Assembly: GCF_018390735.1 (NCBI RefSeq)
Contig: NZ_JAHBCL010000015.1
Span: 47,684-111,683, forward strand
Direction: 5' to 3'
Length of the DNA: 64,000 nt
Origin: Fusibacter paucivorans
GTDB taxonomy: Bacteria > Bacillota > Clostridia > Peptostreptococcales > Acidaminobacteraceae
Numbering within the stretch: the first letter of the stretch is position 1; the number at the start of each line of letters is the position of its first letter. Below, piece by piece: positions 53,299-63,888 of the stretch. Position numbers and translations under genes: made by a program. The notes below the pieces were generated by a model. The model worked only from the letters and a program-made list of their open reading frames with translations, was not told the origin of the DNA and made no database searches.

Positions 53299-53766
53299 TT
53301 AACAATCAAAGCCCGCTCTTGATGTAATGCCCTTTTGGTAATAGTGTTTAATCTGCGTCATCTCTGTCACAACATCAGCATATTCGTATAGCGGCTTGGG
53401 GCAATTAATGCCCGTTAAAACCAATTCTACATTTTTAGGCTTTGCCTTAATCAGTGTAATCACTGAATCAAGTGTAATGTGATTCATCATGAGCGCGATG
53501 GTTATTTCATCTAATATGACCACATCATCCCCATGTGCTGCGACGTTTTGCCATAGCTGTTTTAGTCCGCTCGCCATCTTTTCAGGGGTTCCCCACTGCT
53601 CAATGTGAATCCATTTTACATAAGATTCAATCCGCGTTTCATGATACTTTTCCGTCTTGGCAAACTGAACGATATAGACTTTTAAATCTGCCATAGCGGC
53701 CCTTACAGCCAGACCAAATGCCGCTGTCGATTTACCCTTTCCGTTTCCCGTGTAAATATGCGTCAT
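53299..53766 (-). CDS. cobO: Cob(I)alamin adenosyltransferase (CobO/BtuR type)
   Basis: About 155 residues. The P-loop-like YTGNGKGKSTAAFGLAVRA (about 5-23), DVVILDEITIAL (about 80-91) and the C-terminal YYQKGITSRAGFDC are CobO hallmarks. It adenosylates corrinoids to the AdoCbl form. I chose the ATG at 53766 with GGGGAG 6 nt upstream. It is about 40 bp upstream of the NapH-like hairpin, in the same direction. No other cobalamin genes nearby; no B12 riboswitch was seen. Confidence 0.9.
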   Translation of the reverse strand: MTHIYTGNGKGKSTAAFGLAVRAAMADLKVYIVQFAKTEKYHETRIESYVKWIHIEQWGTPEKMASGLKQLWQNVAAHGDDVVILDEITIALMMNHITLDSVITLIKAKPKNVELVLTGINCPKPLYEYADVVTEMTQIKHYYQKGITSRAGFDC

Positions 53767-53821
53767 ATAATTCTCCCCAGCAATATGCTGTTCTCGTTTT
53801 GCCATCGTTTATGCAAACCGT

Positions 53822-54601
53822 TTATGAAAGCTTCACTTCGTTAGCAGAATCATTTACAATGTAAAACCCCCGGTTATAAGGACTGCTTTCCATATAGTTA
53901 ATGGGTTCACCATCCAAGCGTTTCATGATCCCGCCGGCTTCCTTAACAATACAATCAAGTGCACAGGTATCCCATTTCATGCTGGTGCCAAAATTATAAT
54001 AAATATCAAATTCACCTGCTGCTATGAGACACCCCTTAATAGAACTCCCCATTTCCTGGATACATTCAATACGTGATTTCAGTAGGTCGATGAGCTCACT
54101 CGTTCGCGGCGAAGGATGAGAACGACTAATGAGCAGCCTAACGGGATTGCGTCTATGAGAGACACTTAACTGTTCCAGTTTATCGGCACTTTGCCGATAC
54201 GCGCCCTGCCCGCTAACAGCGTAATAGATAGTTCCTGTCACCGGAATATAGACCACGCCCAATACGACTTTACCGCGATCAACAAGACCGATGTTAACCG
54301 CAAATTCATCATTTTTTTTAACAAATTCCTTAGTACCGTCTAAAGGATCAATGACCCAAAAGCGCGTCTTTTGATGGCGACTGCCGTCATCTTCCATCTC
54401 TTCAGAAAGAAAGCCATCCTCGGGAAAATGCGCTTTAATAAACTTTTCAATCGCAAGTCCAGCAGAAACATCCGCTTCCGTTACAGGTGATGAATCCTCT
54501 TTATACGCTACTTCAAAGGCTTCATCGTACACTTTCAGAATCCGTTCGCCTGCTAAAGCCGCCGCCTTTATGGCGACGTCGAGTTCGGTACGATAGACCA
54601 T
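53822..54601 (-). CDS. Inositol monophosphatase-family phosphatase, CysQ-like
   Basis: 259 residues. Metal-binding motifs are present: EDSSPVTEADV (about 35-45), the SEEMEDD region (about 66-72), WVIDPLDGTKEFV (about 82-94) and KWDTCALDCIVKEAGG near 208-223. The SSPVTEAD and DPLDGTKEF versions favour CysQ (3'(2'),5'-bisphosphate nucleotidase) over a true inositol monophosphatase. It would recycle 3'-phosphoadenosine 5'-phosphate. A run of Gs upstream serves as the ribosome binding site. No sulfate-assimilation genes are adjacent. Confidence 0.88.
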   Translation of the reverse strand: MVYRTELDVAIKAAALAGERILKVYDEAFEVAYKEDSSPVTEADVSAGLAIEKFIKAHFPEDGFLSEEMEDDGSRHQKTRFWVIDPLDGTKEFVKKNDEFAVNIGLVDRGKVVLGVVYIPVTGTIYYAVSGQGAYRQSADKLEQLSVSHRRNPVRLLISRSHPSPRTSELIDLLKSRIECIQEMGSSIKGCLIAAGEFDIYYNFGTSMKWDTCALDCIVKEAGGIMKRLDGEPINYMESSPYNRGFYIVNDSANEVKLS

Positions 54602-54643
54602 AATCGCCCCCCTTTCAATTGCTACTAATCTCTATTTATCTTA

Positions 54644-57600
54644 TCATATGTTTTCACTGTTTTCACTGCGAGATACGGCGATCACTTCACCGGCCATTAA
54701 AAAAACTAGATAAGCTGCTGTCACTTTTTTACCTGTTAATGCTTCAAGCGCTATACGGTAATAATCAATTTGCTGTCGATACTTTTGCCACATTAAATCG
54801 TCCGAGTCAGGTACGCGGTAATCCGTTTTAAAATCAACGAGTAGCAATTCAGACGGCAGCTCTGCATAGAAATCGATAATCCCTTGTACCATTTGCGTTT
54901 CTATTCTGTGTATAAAAGGGATCTCATGATGATGTTTTTCAATCGCTCTCAATTTCATACCCAAAGGCGAGGCTAAAAACACGCTAATCTTTTGAAGATC
55001 AATCACATCCGCTTCATCTTCAGTAAAGATACCAGATGAAGTATATTGATGAAGCTGTTCTTTTAGCGTTTCAGGCGTTTGTATTTTATGAAAATCAAGT
55101 CGTTCTAAAAATGCATGTGTCAACGTACCACGTTCGGCGCCGCTGATTTGAGACGTATCTGAAAACGTTGGCACTTCTGACAGCGTTGGCGGCTTATAAG
55201 CTGTCTGCATACTCGTGACAGAGGTCTTTGCAGGCAGTCCATCAAGCACTTTTGGATATTGATACGATAGAATCTTTTCAACGATTTCGCCTTCTGTCCC
55301 CTGCTCTGATTTGATTGCTTCTGTTCTATCCGGAAACTGTGCTTGAACCATCACATCATCCGGTGACGTTTCCCGCCTGCTTTCACGCCACTGCAATAGC
55401 CGCTGCATCCAGTCTCGGTGCTGATCTACAGCCTCCATCTCAAAATGTGCAGCATCTAAACAGTTCACTTTCACCTGCGGAAGATCCAACCAATTAGGCA
55501 TAATCCAGTCCATCAGTCCCTGTGGGTTCCAAAACAGCTGTCGACTGGCACCACGACGCCATACACGCATTTTTTTAGGCAGTGCCGCATAAGTGCCAAA
55601 AAGGATTAAGCGATCCACCGGACGCGTCAGCGCAACGTATAGTACGCGTAGTTCCTCGGCATAAGTCTCCCATTGAATACGATTTTTGATCACCCACTGC
55701 GGCAGCGATTTACTGCGTGTTCGCTTATCGAGATCGACATACGCCAGTGCGATGCCTTCATCTTTATGCATCAGCAAATCACCGTAAGAATCCATGAGGT
55801 TAATGCGCCGTCCCAATCCGAGCAACAAAACAACCGGAAATTCGAGCCCCTTTGACTTATGAATACTCATCAGTCGAATCACATTGTCATTTTCGCCAAT
55901 TGTCTTGGCCACCCCCATATCTCCCGAAGCATTATGCAGCGCTTCAATAAACTGTATAAACTGATTTAGTGAAATAATCTGGGATTGGCGCAGTTCTGAT
56001 GCACGATCAATGAGCAGTGTTAGATTCGCCGCTCTAGCTGAACCGCCGGGCATGGCAATACAATAATGATAAAGCCCCGAATCACGTAAGAGCATCCAAA
56101 GGAATTCATCCAGCATCATATACGTAGAAGCTTGACGCCATGTTTCAAGCCGTTCGGTAAAACCCTTCAGTTTTTTGCCGGTTTCTGTATCAGCATCATG
56201 GCCGGCTTGAACACCATCATAGAGATAATGTGCCCTATCTGCTGCTTTTTTAACGCCAATCAATTCGGAAATCCCCAACCCTACAATCGGCGATCTCAAT
56301 ACTGTCAACAGTGCAATATCGTCATAAGGATCTGCAATAACCTTTAAGAGCGACAGGATAAATTTAATTTCAAGGGTATCAAAATAACCCGTTGGGTTAT
56401 CTGCAAAGAGCGGCAATCCCTCTTCCATAAAGACGGTTTCGAAAATGGGAGTCCACGACCGGACACTTCGAATCAGTAAAACAATATCCTTATAGGTGCA
56501 AGGCGCCGTTATTTTTTGTTTAGGATGATAAATGGGCGTTCCCAGTATTGTCTTAATCTTGAGCACAGCAGCCCTCGCCTCAATTTCATCGTTTTTCATA
56601 TCTTCAAAATACGATTCAAGCGTCTCTTGACTGCCATCAGATGCATCATTACTGGCAAGAGCTGTCGATAAATCACGTTCTTCATTTTCGAGCAATGCCT
56701 TTGAAATCAAATTCACTTCCACTTTCGAATCCATTGCGGGCTCAAAAGTCATGCCGGGATAGAGCTTTGCATCGTCATCATAAGCAATTTCTCCGAGTGG
56801 CGGCTGCATAACAGCGCTGAAAATAACATTAACCGAATCGAGTATAACATCACGTGTTCTGAAGTTCTGCTTCAGATCTACCCGAACCAAATGCTCAGTA
56901 TGCGCAGCTGTTTCTGCAAAAGATTGATTCAAATCGGCAATCGCCGATACCGAATCGATGCCAAATGCACTTAACTTATGAAAACGATTATACTTTGAAA
57001 CGAATATCTGCGGATCGGCAAGTCTGAACTTGTAAATACTCTGTTTGAGGTCGCCCACCATGAACAGCGCATTTTTGCGTTTAATGCTCTTGATAATCTG
57101 CTCTTGAATACCGCTGGCATCTTGGTATTCGTCAACAAAGATAAATTGAAAATGCTCGCGGTAGCGCGATGCAATGCTATCATCATCCAGCAGCTGGACA
57201 GCAAAGTGCTCTAGATCTCCAAAATCCAATACATTACGCTTACGCTTTAAGGTATCAAATCGCACAGTGAACGTACGAATAATTTCAAGCATCGTGCCAA
57301 ATAAAGGTCCTTGGTCGACAATCTCTGCTTGATAGCGCGCCGCCGTTTTATAATTGTAAAACTGTTTTATCTTCTCAAAAATCTGTTTTTTAATAACTTT
57401 ATCGCGAATCTCTCCTTTGACTTCATCTATAACGGCAGGGTCGATCTGCGCTTTCATCTCTTTCTTTAATGGTTTCAGCCTAGAAAACTCAAATTGGGTA
57501 ATAGCGGCTTGAAAAGCGTCGCCTTCTAAAGCACACATGCGCTCGAAAGCTTGCAGATCCATCGTAAGTGTCTCACGATAACCCTCAAGTCCCGGTGTAT

Positions 57601-58306
57601 CATCACAAATGCGAATTGCATACACAAGCAGTTCGATACCACTTTGCAGCATCCATTTATGATAGGTCTCCATATCACTAAACCATTTGGTGCAAATTTT
57701 CTCGCCTGAACTCGCGTATTGTTCAACCTGTTCAGCCAACCATTTTATCGGATAAGCCTGACTCTGTATAAATCGATAGAGCGATAGGATCAGTTCTCTC
57801 AGTTTGACATCATCACGATTGCCGGAATAACTTTCTACCAGTTGGATAAATGCAGGCGTTTCCGCTTCATAAAACAGTTCCAGCGTCTCTTCAAGTGCTT
57901 GAAATACGAGTACTTGAAGTTCACTCTCATTGGCCATTCGAAACGCCGGATCAATCTCTAGTTTTTGAAAATGCTGCCTGACGACATCAAGGCAAAAAGC
58001 ATGAAAAGTCTTAATATGTGCACGATTCAAACGTTTAAGCTGTTCCTGTAGGAAGCTTTTATCACCATTTGAAGTCTGCATCGCATTTGAAAGCGCCGTC
58101 TCAATCCGCGCACGCATTTCGCCTGCAGCTGCATTCGTATAAGTGACGATGAGCATTTCATCAATGGGAATGTGATCGTCGATAACCATTCGCGTTATAC
58201 GTTCTACGAGTACAGCGGTCTTGCCCGAACCCGCGGCTGCCGATACCAGTAGTTCGCATCCCCTCAATTCAATCGCAGCCTGCTGTTCAATCGTCCACTT
58301 CGTCAT
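54644..58306 (-). CDS. addA: AddA, ATP-dependent helicase/nuclease subunit A
   Basis: About 1220 residues. UvrD-like helicase motifs are in order: SAAAGSGKTAVLVERI (Walker A, about 22-37), FIFVDEYQDASGIQEQ (motif II), VDLKQNFRTRDVI, RLMSIHKSKGLEFPVVLL (motif V) and EELRVLYVALTRPVDRLI (motif VI). The C-terminal nuclease domain has LLVDFKTDY. With AddB it processes double-strand breaks for recombination. I chose the ATG at 58306, preceded by GGAGGTG 6 nt upstream. The start overlaps addB by 20 bp. Confidence 0.94.
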   Translation of the reverse strand: MTKWTIEQQAAIELRGCELLVSAAAGSGKTAVLVERITRMVIDDHIPIDEMLIVTYTNAAAGEMRARIETALSNAMQTSNGDKSFLQEQLKRLNRAHIKTFHAFCLDVVRQHFQKLEIDPAFRMANESELQVLVFQALEETLELFYEAETPAFIQLVESYSGNRDDVKLRELILSLYRFIQSQAYPIKWLAEQVEQYASSGEKICTKWFSDMETYHKWMLQSGIELLVYAIRICDDTPGLEGYRETLTMDLQAFERMCALEGDAFQAAITQFEFSRLKPLKKEMKAQIDPAVIDEVKGEIRDKVIKKQIFEKIKQFYNYKTAARYQAEIVDQGPLFGTMLEIIRTFTVRFDTLKRKRNVLDFGDLEHFAVQLLDDDSIASRYREHFQFIFVDEYQDASGIQEQIIKSIKRKNALFMVGDLKQSIYKFRLADPQIFVSKYNRFHKLSAFGIDSVSAIADLNQSFAETAAHTEHLVRVDLKQNFRTRDVILDSVNVIFSAVMQPPLGEIAYDDDAKLYPGMTFEPAMDSKVEVNLISKALLENEERDLSTALASNDASDGSQETLESYFEDMKNDEIEARAAVLKIKTILGTPIYHPKQKITAPCTYKDIVLLIRSVRSWTPIFETVFMEEGLPLFADNPTGYFDTLEIKFILSLLKVIADPYDDIALLTVLRSPIVGLGISELIGVKKAADRAHYLYDGVQAGHDADTETGKKLKGFTERLETWRQASTYMMLDEFLWMLLRDSGLYHYCIAMPGGSARAANLTLLIDRASELRQSQIISLNQFIQFIEALHNASGDMGVAKTIGENDNVIRLMSIHKSKGLEFPVVLLLGLGRRINLMDSYGDLLMHKDEGIALAYVDLDKRTRSKSLPQWVIKNRIQWETYAEELRVLYVALTRPVDRLILFGTYAALPKKMRVWRRGASRQLFWNPQGLMDWIMPNWLDLPQVKVNCLDAAHFEMEAVDQHRDWMQRLLQWRESRRETSPDDVMVQAQFPDRTEAIKSEQGTEGEIVEKILSYQYPKVLDGLPAKTSVTSMQTAYKPPTLSEVPTFSDTSQISGAERGTLTHAFLERLDFHKIQTPETLKEQLHQYTSSGIFTEDEADVIDLQKISVFLASPLGMKLRAIEKHHHEIPFIHRIETQMVQGIIDFYAELPSELLLVDFKTDYRVPDSDDLMWQKYRQQIDYYRIALEALTGKKVTAAYLVFLMAGEVIAVSRSENSENI

Positions 58307-61300
58307 CGTGTTCACCTCCATACGTCGCTTCAATACACTGAACGACGTCCTCATTGCTCATTTTTGGCAATCGTCTTACATCAGCATAGTCAAATTTAAT
58401 TTCAAACTGACAAATACCGCTGAATTCACAATAATCACAGCTGAGGCCATTCTTCATGCGGCAAGGCGTGATGTCAATATCGCCGCCCAGAATTTTGTCT
58501 CCAATCGACGTAATTTTACCGGTTACATGTGTCATCAATGCACGAAACTGCGTCTCGTTTAATACTTTCGAATCCTTTGTATAACTGCCGTCTTTCTTGC
58601 GCTTTACTTGTACAACCGATGAGGTATCACGCTCAATAATCGTCATATCCAGTGCCGATAACACGCGCTCGTCATCAAGTGATATCCCGTCTAACTTAAG
58701 TTTATCGAGCAGTGTCTGTTCCAGTGTCGACAAATCTTCCTGAACCGTATCCAGCAGCGGATCGTCTATGCGGTAATAGTAAAAACCGCCGGGGCGCAGC
58801 GCAGAAGTTCTAAAATAGGATGGATTCGATAAACATGCGTACATATAGACGCAGAGCTGCATTTGCAGCCCATAATAAATATCTTCAAGGCTTAACTGTT
58901 TAGCACCTGATTTATAATCAATAATTTTAATGTATTGAACACCATCTTCATCCAATATGTCGACGCGATCGACGACGCCTCTGAGCATGATCTTTTCGTG
59001 ATTGGACAGTTCAATAACAATTGGCGGTACGCCAAAAGCCGCATCTGTAAACGCGAGTTCAAAAGCCGCAGGTTTAAACGTCCCTTGTTTTAACTGCGTC
59101 GTCAATGTCCAAACAGCGCGTTTTGCCACACGACCGAGTTTTCGAATCAGAGCTTTGTACTGAAATTTTGATTGGTAAATTTCTGCCGAGACCATTTCGC
59201 CGATAATTGCATCAATCATCTGATCACATTGCGCCTGTGAAAGCTGCTCCCAAATTAGTTTTTGATCATAAACCGTTTTTCCAAATCGCTCAAGCGCCTT
59301 ATGAAAGAGTATCCCAACATCGGGATACGTAATTTCAAATGGCTTAATACGCTTTGGCTTAAGGCCTTGATCGACAAAATATTTAAAAGGACATGCAACA
59401 TATTGCTCCAGTCCCGAAACACTGCTCTTCAACGGTTGCTCATAGAGCAGCTTTATTTCATCATCCGCCAACTTCTGGACGTGATGATGGTGTGCAGCCG
59501 CTTCTAAAAGTCTTTCTGAGACATTGGGGGCATTTTGACGGTACCAGCCCATGACTTTATACCAAACGGGATCAATCGTCTGTCCATCTAAATGCAGTCG
59601 CATTTGCTCAGCGAGTACGCCGTAAGTTCCTTCTGGTGATGCAATATTATCGAGCGTCTTAAGATGACCATAAGGCTCTGAGGTCTGCTCACACAGAGGC
59701 AGGAGCGATTTGAACTTTGCAATCAAATAAGAAGGCCTTAGGGCAGCACCTTTTTTATCCGCCAGTGCATAGCTTAAATACAGCTTTTCCGAAGGTCTCG
59801 TCAACGCTTGGTAAATATTGAAATTTTCTTTTTTGATAAACATCTGCTGATCTGAGAGCCAGCGCAGTCCGATGTCGTTGACGCGCTGTTTTTCGTGTTC
59901 CTGCAACAGTTGCTGATCCGCACCTGCCTCCGGCAATATGCCGTCGTTAATCCCGGCAAGAAATTGTATGGATACGGGATGTGTACGAGAACGATCAAGT
60001 GAGCCAATGAGCACATGCTGTTCTGAAAGCGGCAGAAGGCCGATTTCAACATTTTCCAGGCCGACTTCCAATCGTTCCCATAGTGCAGAAGGCGCCATCG
60101 TTTCACTGCCAATCAGCGAATCCAACTGTTCAAAGACGTTAATCACCGCATTCCATACCTGCGCAAAGATTTGTGCCTGTTCTAAATCCCCTTTGTCAGT
60201 AAAGACTTGTACCGCATTTTGAATCTTGTCCGGTATCGCCAGCAGCTGCATCAGTTCAAAGAGCAGCTTTAACTGCTGTCGAACGGTTTCAGCATTTTTT
60301 AACTGCTTTCGATATTGATCAAGTGGTTCTGTCAGTTTTAATCTCAGTGCATTTAGCATCTCAAGATTATATTGCTCAGACAACACTTTTTCAAATGGCT
60401 GAAACAGGCGTTTCCCATAAATACCGTGTTCAACAATATAGTGTTCAAATACCGCTGTCTCTGTCGCTGACCATTCAAAGAACCCCGTCTTCAGCAATTT
60501 TATCACGGTATCCTGTCTAAAATTCATTTGAAAAGCTTCAAAGATATTCGTCATGAAATGAACGACCGGATGATTGAGAATAGGCCGCTTGACATCGATA
60601 AAGTGCGGTATGCCGTATTGTTCAAAAATACGATGAACCGTCATTTGATAGCCGTCGAGATCATTGGTGAGCACCGCGAAATCGCGCCAATTGTATTGAC
60701 CCGTTCGCATGTGTTTTAAAAGTGTTTCTGCAATCCATACAATTTCGGATGCTTGGGATTGTGCACCATGAATTGCAATATGATCAGCCGGCGCTTTATA
60801 TGGCGTAATGGGGTACGTCATCGCATGCAAACTGAAATGACGCAGATCGTCGTGCATGTAGACGTTTTTCATCGCTTCAACTTCTGCCGTCACATTTTCA
60901 AAATGCATTAGCTTTTGGAACACAGACTGCGTATGGGCAAACGTTTCCATCGGCGCATCCGGCAATGCCGTCAACGTTACGGTAACGTGCTTCGCCGTTC
61001 GGCACAATCCTTCAATGACCGCCAGTTCCTGCACGGTAAAGCTATCAAAACCGTCAATCCAAATCTGCTTTTGTTTTAAATTCTGTGACTGCGGCAGCTT
61101 TGTCAGCAAGTGTTCATACACATCGGCACCATCGAAATACTGCGATGTCTTCGCTGCTTCATAGGCATTAAAAATGAATGCCAAGTCTGCTAGTTTTGCA
61201 CTTAAAAGCGGATCGTTCTGAACCGTTTCAACCGCTTCCGTCAACTGATGCGGTTCAATGCGATTTTGTTTTAACTCTTCTATAAAATCAAAACACCTTT

Positions 61301-61655
61301 GAAGCATCCCGCGCTTATCAAAAGCACGGCGATAATAAGTCAGTGCCTGTTTTTCGGTTTCAAAAATTTGTTTTAGCAGCATCATCTGACCAAGTGCTGT
61401 GATGACGGTTTCCCGGGCTCCTCCAAGTTCGTCAAATACAAAATGTGTTAAACGCTTGATACTCAATATTTCGAGTCCGATAAAACCGTTCAGCGCTCCC
61501 TGCTCAAGCAATTGCTTCTCTGCCTCAAGCGTGAACTGCTCCGGTACAATAAGCATGCATTCATGTCCGCGTCCCGCTCGGACAGCTTCTATCAATTCTT
61601 CATAAATTCGGTAACTCTTTCCTGTTTTCGCTTCCCCAATGAGTATTTTTAACAT
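58287..61655 (-). CDS. addB: AddB, ATP-dependent helicase/nuclease subunit B
   Basis: 1122 residues. An intact N-terminal P-loop (IGEAKTGKSYRI, about 6-17) and a C-terminal nuclease domain (IKIIDYKSGAKQL near 875) that includes the four-cysteine Fe-S cluster: Cys in YVACPFKYF and the distal CRMKNGLSCDYCEFSGIC. The Fe-S staple supports a functional AddB nuclease. AddB searches for Chi and assembles with AddA, encoded downstream with an overlap. GAGGTG upstream of the ATG fits. Confidence 0.92.
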   Translation of the reverse strand: MLKILIGEAKTGKSYRIYEELIEAVRAGRGHECMLIVPEQFTLEAEKQLLEQGALNGFIGLEILSIKRLTHFVFDELGGARETVITALGQMMLLKQIFETEKQALTYYRRAFDKRGMLQRCFDFIEELKQNRIEPHQLTEAVETVQNDPLLSAKLADLAFIFNAYEAAKTSQYFDGADVYEHLLTKLPQSQNLKQKQIWIDGFDSFTVQELAVIEGLCRTAKHVTVTLTALPDAPMETFAHTQSVFQKLMHFENVTAEVEAMKNVYMHDDLRHFSLHAMTYPITPYKAPADHIAIHGAQSQASEIVWIAETLLKHMRTGQYNWRDFAVLTNDLDGYQMTVHRIFEQYGIPHFIDVKRPILNHPVVHFMTNIFEAFQMNFRQDTVIKLLKTGFFEWSATETAVFEHYIVEHGIYGKRLFQPFEKVLSEQYNLEMLNALRLKLTEPLDQYRKQLKNAETVRQQLKLLFELMQLLAIPDKIQNAVQVFTDKGDLEQAQIFAQVWNAVINVFEQLDSLIGSETMAPSALWERLEVGLENVEIGLLPLSEQHVLIGSLDRSRTHPVSIQFLAGINDGILPEAGADQQLLQEHEKQRVNDIGLRWLSDQQMFIKKENFNIYQALTRPSEKLYLSYALADKKGAALRPSYLIAKFKSLLPLCEQTSEPYGHLKTLDNIASPEGTYGVLAEQMRLHLDGQTIDPVWYKVMGWYRQNAPNVSERLLEAAAHHHHVQKLADDEIKLLYEQPLKSSVSGLEQYVACPFKYFVDQGLKPKRIKPFEITYPDVGILFHKALERFGKTVYDQKLIWEQLSQAQCDQMIDAIIGEMVSAEIYQSKFQYKALIRKLGRVAKRAVWTLTTQLKQGTFKPAAFELAFTDAAFGVPPIVIELSNHEKIMLRGVVDRVDILDEDGVQYIKIIDYKSGAKQLSLEDIYYGLQMQLCVYMYACLSNPSYFRTSALRPGGFYYYRIDDPLLDTVQEDLSTLEQTLLDKLKLDGISLDDERVLSALDMTIIERDTSSVVQVKRKKDGSYTKDSKVLNETQFRALMTHVTGKITSIGDKILGGDIDITPCRMKNGLSCDYCEFSGICQFEIKFDYADVRRLPKMSNEDVVQCIEATYGGEHDDEVDD

Positions 61656-61742
61656 GGTTCACCTCTTTCTGATGCTCTCTCCATTATATCAAAGATTACC
61701 TGCTGTTACCTGCGAAAATATTGCGTACCAAACCCTTCAATA

Positions 61743-61751
61743 TGTTATAAT
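61743..61751 (+). promoter_or_regulatory. Extended -10 promoter element of the TraX-like gene
   Basis: TGTTATAAT, an extended -10 with a perfect TATAAT, 34 bp before the ATG at 61786. A -35 box is weak, as is usual for extended -10 promoters. Confidence 0.5.
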
Positions 61752-61785
61752 GGTTCCGTTAAAGTCACACACCTCAGGAGGCAAT

Positions 61786-62481
61786 ATGCCATCTTCATTT
61801 AGTCTTTCCGGCAATCAGCTCAAACTGATTGCCATATTTGCCATGGTAATTGACCATATTGGCGCCGTTTTTTTCCCGTCAGTTGCACTGTATCGAATCA
61901 TTGGCAGATTAACAATGCCCATCATGGCCTATTTCATCGCAGAGGGCTATCACTACACAAAAGACGTTAAAAAATATATGCTCAGGCTTTTATTTTTCGG
62001 GCTGCTGACCATGTGGCCCTACAATGCTTATTTTGGTTACGGCCCCTTTAATATTATGTTTTCCCTGCTTGCAGGCCTTATCGCCATTGTTCTCACCGAT
62101 CGTGCAACGACTTCTTTGACGCGTATCCTCGCGCTCTTAGTTCCAATGCTGATCGCAACGTATCTACAGTTTGACGGACAGTTTATCGTCGTCTTGCTAA
62201 TCTTTGGCTTTCATAAACACCGTAATCACTTTCGCATGGCATCGCTCAACATGCTTTTGGTTTATATCGTCATTGAGGCTATGACACTTATGGCAGCCGG
62301 AACCCCAGGCGGTCCTCAGGGATTTCATCTCTGGGTTCAGCTCTTTGCATTACTCACTTTGCCGCTGCTCAGTCGCTACAATGGCAAGCAGGGACCTCCA
62401 GCTCTACCGCGTTACCTCTTTTATGCTTTTTATCCCGTTCATATCACGATACTGTTTATTATTCATCAATATCTGCTATAA
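61786..62481 (+). CDS. TraX family membrane protein
   Basis: About 231 residues with seven or eight hydrophobic spans. QLKLIAIFAMVIDHIGAVFF (about 9-28) and RLTMPIMAYFIAEGYHYT (about 40-57) are the TraX signature. In plasmids TraX acetylates pilin, but many chromosomal copies exist with unknown substrate. A chain of conserved HxxGA-type and AEGY residues is kept. I chose the ATG at 61786 with AGGAGG upstream. It is followed after 21 bp by a TIGR01906-type gene. Confidence 0.85.
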   Translation: MPSSFSLSGNQLKLIAIFAMVIDHIGAVFFPSVALYRIIGRLTMPIMAYFIAEGYHYTKDVKKYMLRLLFFGLLTMWPYNAYFGYGPFNIMFSLLAGLIAIVLTDRATTSLTRILALLVPMLIATYLQFDGQFIVVLLIFGFHKHRNHFRMASLNMLLVYIVIEAMTLMAAGTPGGPQGFHLWVQLFALLTLPLLSRYNGKQGPPALPRYLFYAFYPVHITILFIIHQYLL

Positions 62482-62502
62482 ATACAGCCAAAGGAGTCTC
62501 AT

Positions 62503-63243
62503 ATGATCAAACGTATACTGCCTTTATGTCTCTCAACCGTCACAGGCATTTTATTAACCCTACTCACCTTTATGATGCTCTTCGAAGGATTTGCACTCAA
62601 CGAGTCTTTCTTTATAACGGGTTTTCAAACCTACAACGTTCAAGATATCGTTCATATTTCAGATGAAGATCTGGTTCGCGTCACCCATGCACTGGTCACC
62701 TATATTGATGATGCCTCAGGTGATTTACATGTCAAAGTGACCATTAATGACAGCGAGGTCGAGTATTTTAACGCGAAAGAACAAGCACATCTCACCGATA
62801 TTATGAATCTCATCCGACATGCGCGAAAATTGCTCAAACAACTTAAGACCGCTTTTTTTGCAGTGTTAATTCTCAATATCATCTTTTTAAAAGGCAAAGC
62901 ACGTTATCGCTTTCTGCCAATCAGCGTTGGCGCAGCACTGCTAAGCTTATTATCACTCGGCGCAATGTACTTTATGGACTTTAACTGGGCATTTGTTAAA
63001 TTTCATGAGATGCTCTTTTACAATGATCTTTGGCTGCTCGATCCGTCCAAAGACCGGCTGCTCCAGATGATGCCCCTTGAATTCTTTATGCGCTTTACCA
63101 TGTTTTGGCTCGCAAGTGTCGCCGCGATACAGCTCATTTATTTATTTGCTTACCGCATGTTGAAACGCACAGAAGAAACGGTGGCACAGCATGCAGATGT
63201 AAATTCGACTGTTAAAAAGCGTTCCAAAATCAGTAGAAAATAA
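62503..63243 (+). CDS. TIGR01906-family integral membrane protein
   Basis: 246 residues. An N-terminal span (LSTVTGILLTLLTFMMLFEG), an extracellular loop, then three spans. The segment KFHEMLFYNDLWLLDPSKDR (about 166-185) followed by LLQMMPLEFF is the conserved family motif. Function unknown. The C-terminus after residue 225 is basic. GGAG upstream of the ATG. Probably in an operon with the TraX-like and GNAT genes (21 and 19 bp gaps). Confidence 0.8.
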   Translation: MIKRILPLCLSTVTGILLTLLTFMMLFEGFALNESFFITGFQTYNVQDIVHISDEDLVRVTHALVTYIDDASGDLHVKVTINDSEVEYFNAKEQAHLTDIMNLIRHARKLLKQLKTAFFAVLILNIIFLKGKARYRFLPISVGAALLSLLSLGAMYFMDFNWAFVKFHEMLFYNDLWLLDPSKDRLLQMMPLEFFMRFTMFWLASVAAIQLIYLFAYRMLKRTEETVAQHADVNSTVKKRSKISRK

Positions 63244-63262
63244 GAGAAGGAGAGTCCCCAAC

Positions 63263-63835
63263 ATGCAATCACATGTAAAATTGCTATTAAGACCTTTAAC
63301 CCTTGACGACCTTGAAGCATACCGCAAATGCACACATCCGTCCAACACTTATCATCAGTATAATGGTCCCTATTTTAAGCAAGCCACGGCATCAGAACAC
63401 GAGGCTTCAATCAATACATTAAAAGAAAGACTAATTGCCGGCGATGACAATGCACTGCAAAATAAAAAACTGATTGTCGATGCCGAAACAAATGCGCTGA
63501 TTGGCCAAGTTAACTGGTATTGGAAATCCATTGAAACGAACTGGCTGGAAGTTGGGATCGTTATTTTTAATGAAAACTACTGGGGACACGGCATTGGTTA
63601 TAAAGCGCTTAAACTTTGGATTGACGAAATACTTCGGGCAAACGAAAAACTGGTGAGAATCGGCTTAACGACATGGTCCGGCAATCAGCGGATGATGGCA
63701 TTAGCTGAAAAGCTGGGATTGAAAAAAGAAGCTGTTTATCGCAAAGCGCGAATCGTCAAGGGCGAATACTATGATTCCGTTAGTTATGGGATCCTGCGGG
63801 ATGAATGGGAAACGTTGTATCACCAACAACCATAA
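63263..63835 (+). CDS. GNAT-family N-acetyltransferase (RimJ/RimL-like)
   Basis: 190 residues. RPLTLDDLEAYRKC is the N-terminal part of an RimJ/RimL-like acetyltransferase fold, WLEVGIVIFNENYWGHGIG (about 93-111) contains the acetyl-CoA-binding turn, and WSGNQRMMALAEKLGLKKEA (about 140-159) is the conserved C-terminal part. Substrate not determined. AAGGAG upstream of the ATG. Last gene of the + strand set. Confidence 0.85.
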   Translation: MQSHVKLLLRPLTLDDLEAYRKCTHPSNTYHQYNGPYFKQATASEHEASINTLKERLIAGDDNALQNKKLIVDAETNALIGQVNWYWKSIETNWLEVGIVIFNENYWGHGIGYKALKLWIDEILRANEKLVRIGLTTWSGNQRMMALAEKLGLKKEAVYRKARIVKGEYYDSVSYGILRDEWETLYHQQP

Positions 63836-63888
63836 CATTCGTTAAATCATGTGATCATTAAAATAAGGCATTTACATCATTAAAAAAG